In this document: one piece after another, positions 63,099 through 64,000 of the stretch
How the letters are laid out: every line of letters begins with the position of its first letter
Position numbering within the stretch: position 1 is the first letter of the stretch
NCBI RefSeq assembly: GCF_001571225.1
Contig: NZ_BCTJ01000003.1
Location: 166,915 to 230,914, forward strand
Reading direction: 5' to 3'
Source: Hydrogenophaga palleronii NBRC 102513
Lineage (GTDB): Bacteria; Pseudomonadota; Gammaproteobacteria; Burkholderiales; Burkholderiaceae_C
DNA length: 64,000 bases
The notes under the pieces: generated by a model
Seen by the model: only the letters and a program-made list of their open reading frames with translations
Databases searched by the model: none
Told to the model about the DNA's origin: nothing
Position numbers and translations under genes: made by a program

Positions 63099-64000
63099 GC
63101 CGCGGCTCCGGTGCGGGCCTGGCCCAGCCACTTCTCGGCCAGCCGCACCCAGAAGGTGGCGCCCAGCGGAATCAGGTCGTCGTTGAAGTCGTAGCTCGGG
63201 TTGTGCAGCGTGCAGGGGCCGCCGCCGTGGCCCATCTCGCGGTGGTCGCCGTCGCCGTTGGCAATGAACACGTAGCAGCCGGGGCGCGCCTGCAGCATGT
63301 ACGAGAAGTCTTCGGCGCCCATGGTGGGCTCCTGCTCCATCACGCGGTCGGCGCCCACGATCTCGGCCATCACCTCACGCGCGAAAGCGGTCTCGGCCGG
63401 GTGGTTCACCGTGGGTGGGTAGTTCCGGTGGAACTTGAACTCCACCGTGGCACCGAAGGCGGCGCAGGTGTGCTCTGCAATCTCGCGCATGCGGCGTTCG
63501 ATCAGGTCCAGCACCTCGAAGGTGAAGGTGCGCACCGTGCCCTGGATCTCGCAGCTGTCGGGCACCACGTTGGTGGCTTCGCCGGTGTGGATCATGGTGA
63601 CCGAGATCACACCCGCATCCACCGGCTTCTTGTTGCGCGTGATGATGGTCTGAAAGGCCTGCACCATCTGGCAGGCCACCGGCACCGGGTCGATGCCGTT
63701 GTGCGGCAGCGCGGCGTGTGAACCCTTGCCGCGGATGACGATGTGGAACTCGTTGCTCGACGCCATCACCGGCCCCGGGCTGGCGGCAAAGCTGCCCACC
63801 GCCATGCCGGGCCAGTTGTGCATGCCGAACACGGCTTCCACCGGGAACTGCTCGAACAGCCCGTCCTGGATCATCTCGCGCGCGCCACCACCGCCTTCTT
63901 CGGCCGGCTGGAAGATCAGGTAGACCGTGCCGTCGAAGTTGCGGTGTTTGGCAAAGTGCTGCGCCGCCGCCAGCAGCATGGCGACGTGGCCGTCGTGGCC
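63095..64000 (-). CDS. M20-family amidohydrolase (hippurate hydrolase-like), N-terminus outside the window
   Basis: The frame is open to the window edge, giving about 301 C-terminal residues. GHDGHVAM at the edge is the metal-binding HDGH motif of M20D amidohydrolases; FQPAEEGGGGARE, GMHNWPGM and GAEDFSYML follow in order. It should cleave N-acyl amino acids or similar amides with two metal ions. The dimerisation insert (GSHAALPHNGIDPV) is complete. About 85-100 N-terminal residues are missing because of the window edge, not because of damage. Confidence 0.9.
   Translation of the reverse strand, partial: GHDGHVAMLLAAAQHFAKHRNFDGTVYLIFQPAEEGGGGAREMIQDGLFEQFPVEAVFGMHNWPGMAVGSFAASPGPVMASSNEFHIVIRGKGSHAALPHNGIDPVPVACQMVQAFQTIITRNKKPVDAGVISVTMIHTGEATNVVPDSCEIQGTVRTFTFEVLDLIERRMREIAEHTCAAFGATVEFKFHRNYPPTVNHPAETAFAREVMAEIVGADRVMEQEPTMGAEDFSYMLQARPGCYVFIANGDGDHREMGHGGGPCTLHNPSYDFNDDLIPLGATFWVRLAEKWLGQARTGAAA

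Overview
The window is GC-rich (roughly two thirds G+C by eye) and gene-dense. Many neighbouring genes are joined by 4-base ATGA or GTGA overlaps. The gene set points to a beta-proteobacterium of the Comamonadaceae type (Hydrogenophaga, Acidovorax or Polaromonas-like): a slmA-argB neighbourhood, Gram-negative porins, a phasin with an Ala/Lys tail, paralogous amino-acid-type binding proteins, and several acyl-CoA pathways under TetR regulators. The assignment rests on gene content, not on any marker gene. No rRNA, tRNA or CRISPR array was seen.

Layout. 1-5224: end of a branched-chain-amino-acid-type ABC system (LivF-like ATPase), an acyl-CoA ligase and two tandem paralogous binding proteins. 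5386-8056: a DUF2784 membrane protein, then an AT-richer two-gene island with a C5-cytosine methyltransferase and a candidate PD-(D/E)XK endonuclease. 8100-17159: a minus-strand operon resembling acyclic-terpene (atu) or leucine (liu) degradation. It holds a TetR regulator, SDR, carboxyltransferase, acyl-CoA dehydrogenase, hydratase, biotin carboxylase, a frameshifted second dehydrogenase and a thioesterase. 18485-28577: two divergent operons around a strong operator-like palindrome. One has a TetR regulator, amidase and cysteine hydrolase; the other a BMP-type ABC importer, AtzG/AtzE/AtzH-like proteins and a biuret-hydrolase-like enzyme, suggesting uptake and stepwise hydrolysis of a nitrogen-rich amide or ureide.

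28685-43356: a porin; a flavin monooxygenase operon with small YCII and SnoaL proteins; a YCII protein fused to the tail of an ECF sigma factor; a TPR-methyltransferase; a ROK kinase with a LamB-type porin (sugar use); a two-component system. 43547-58319: lipid genes, including a PlpD-type patatin autotransporter, a fadN-fadA-fadE set with its TetR regulator, and a 661-residue two-domain reductase that closely resembles the alcohol-forming fatty acyl reductases of Marinobacter; slmA and argB lie between these. 58567-64000: a phasin, a second patatin, a TetR regulator, a TPR-like protein and two peptidase-family genes, the last running off the window.

The most notable non-gene signals are: (i) a 411-bp element with 43-bp inverted repeats carrying a DUF559 endonuclease-like gene, lodged between fadN and fadA; (ii) a family of GC-rich hairpin repeats, each starting within a few bases of a stop codon and in the sense orientation of the gene; (iii) a hexanucleotide repeat encoding an Asp-Ser tail; (iv) a 22-codon leader overlapping a TetR gene that carries an upstream 26-bp palindrome.
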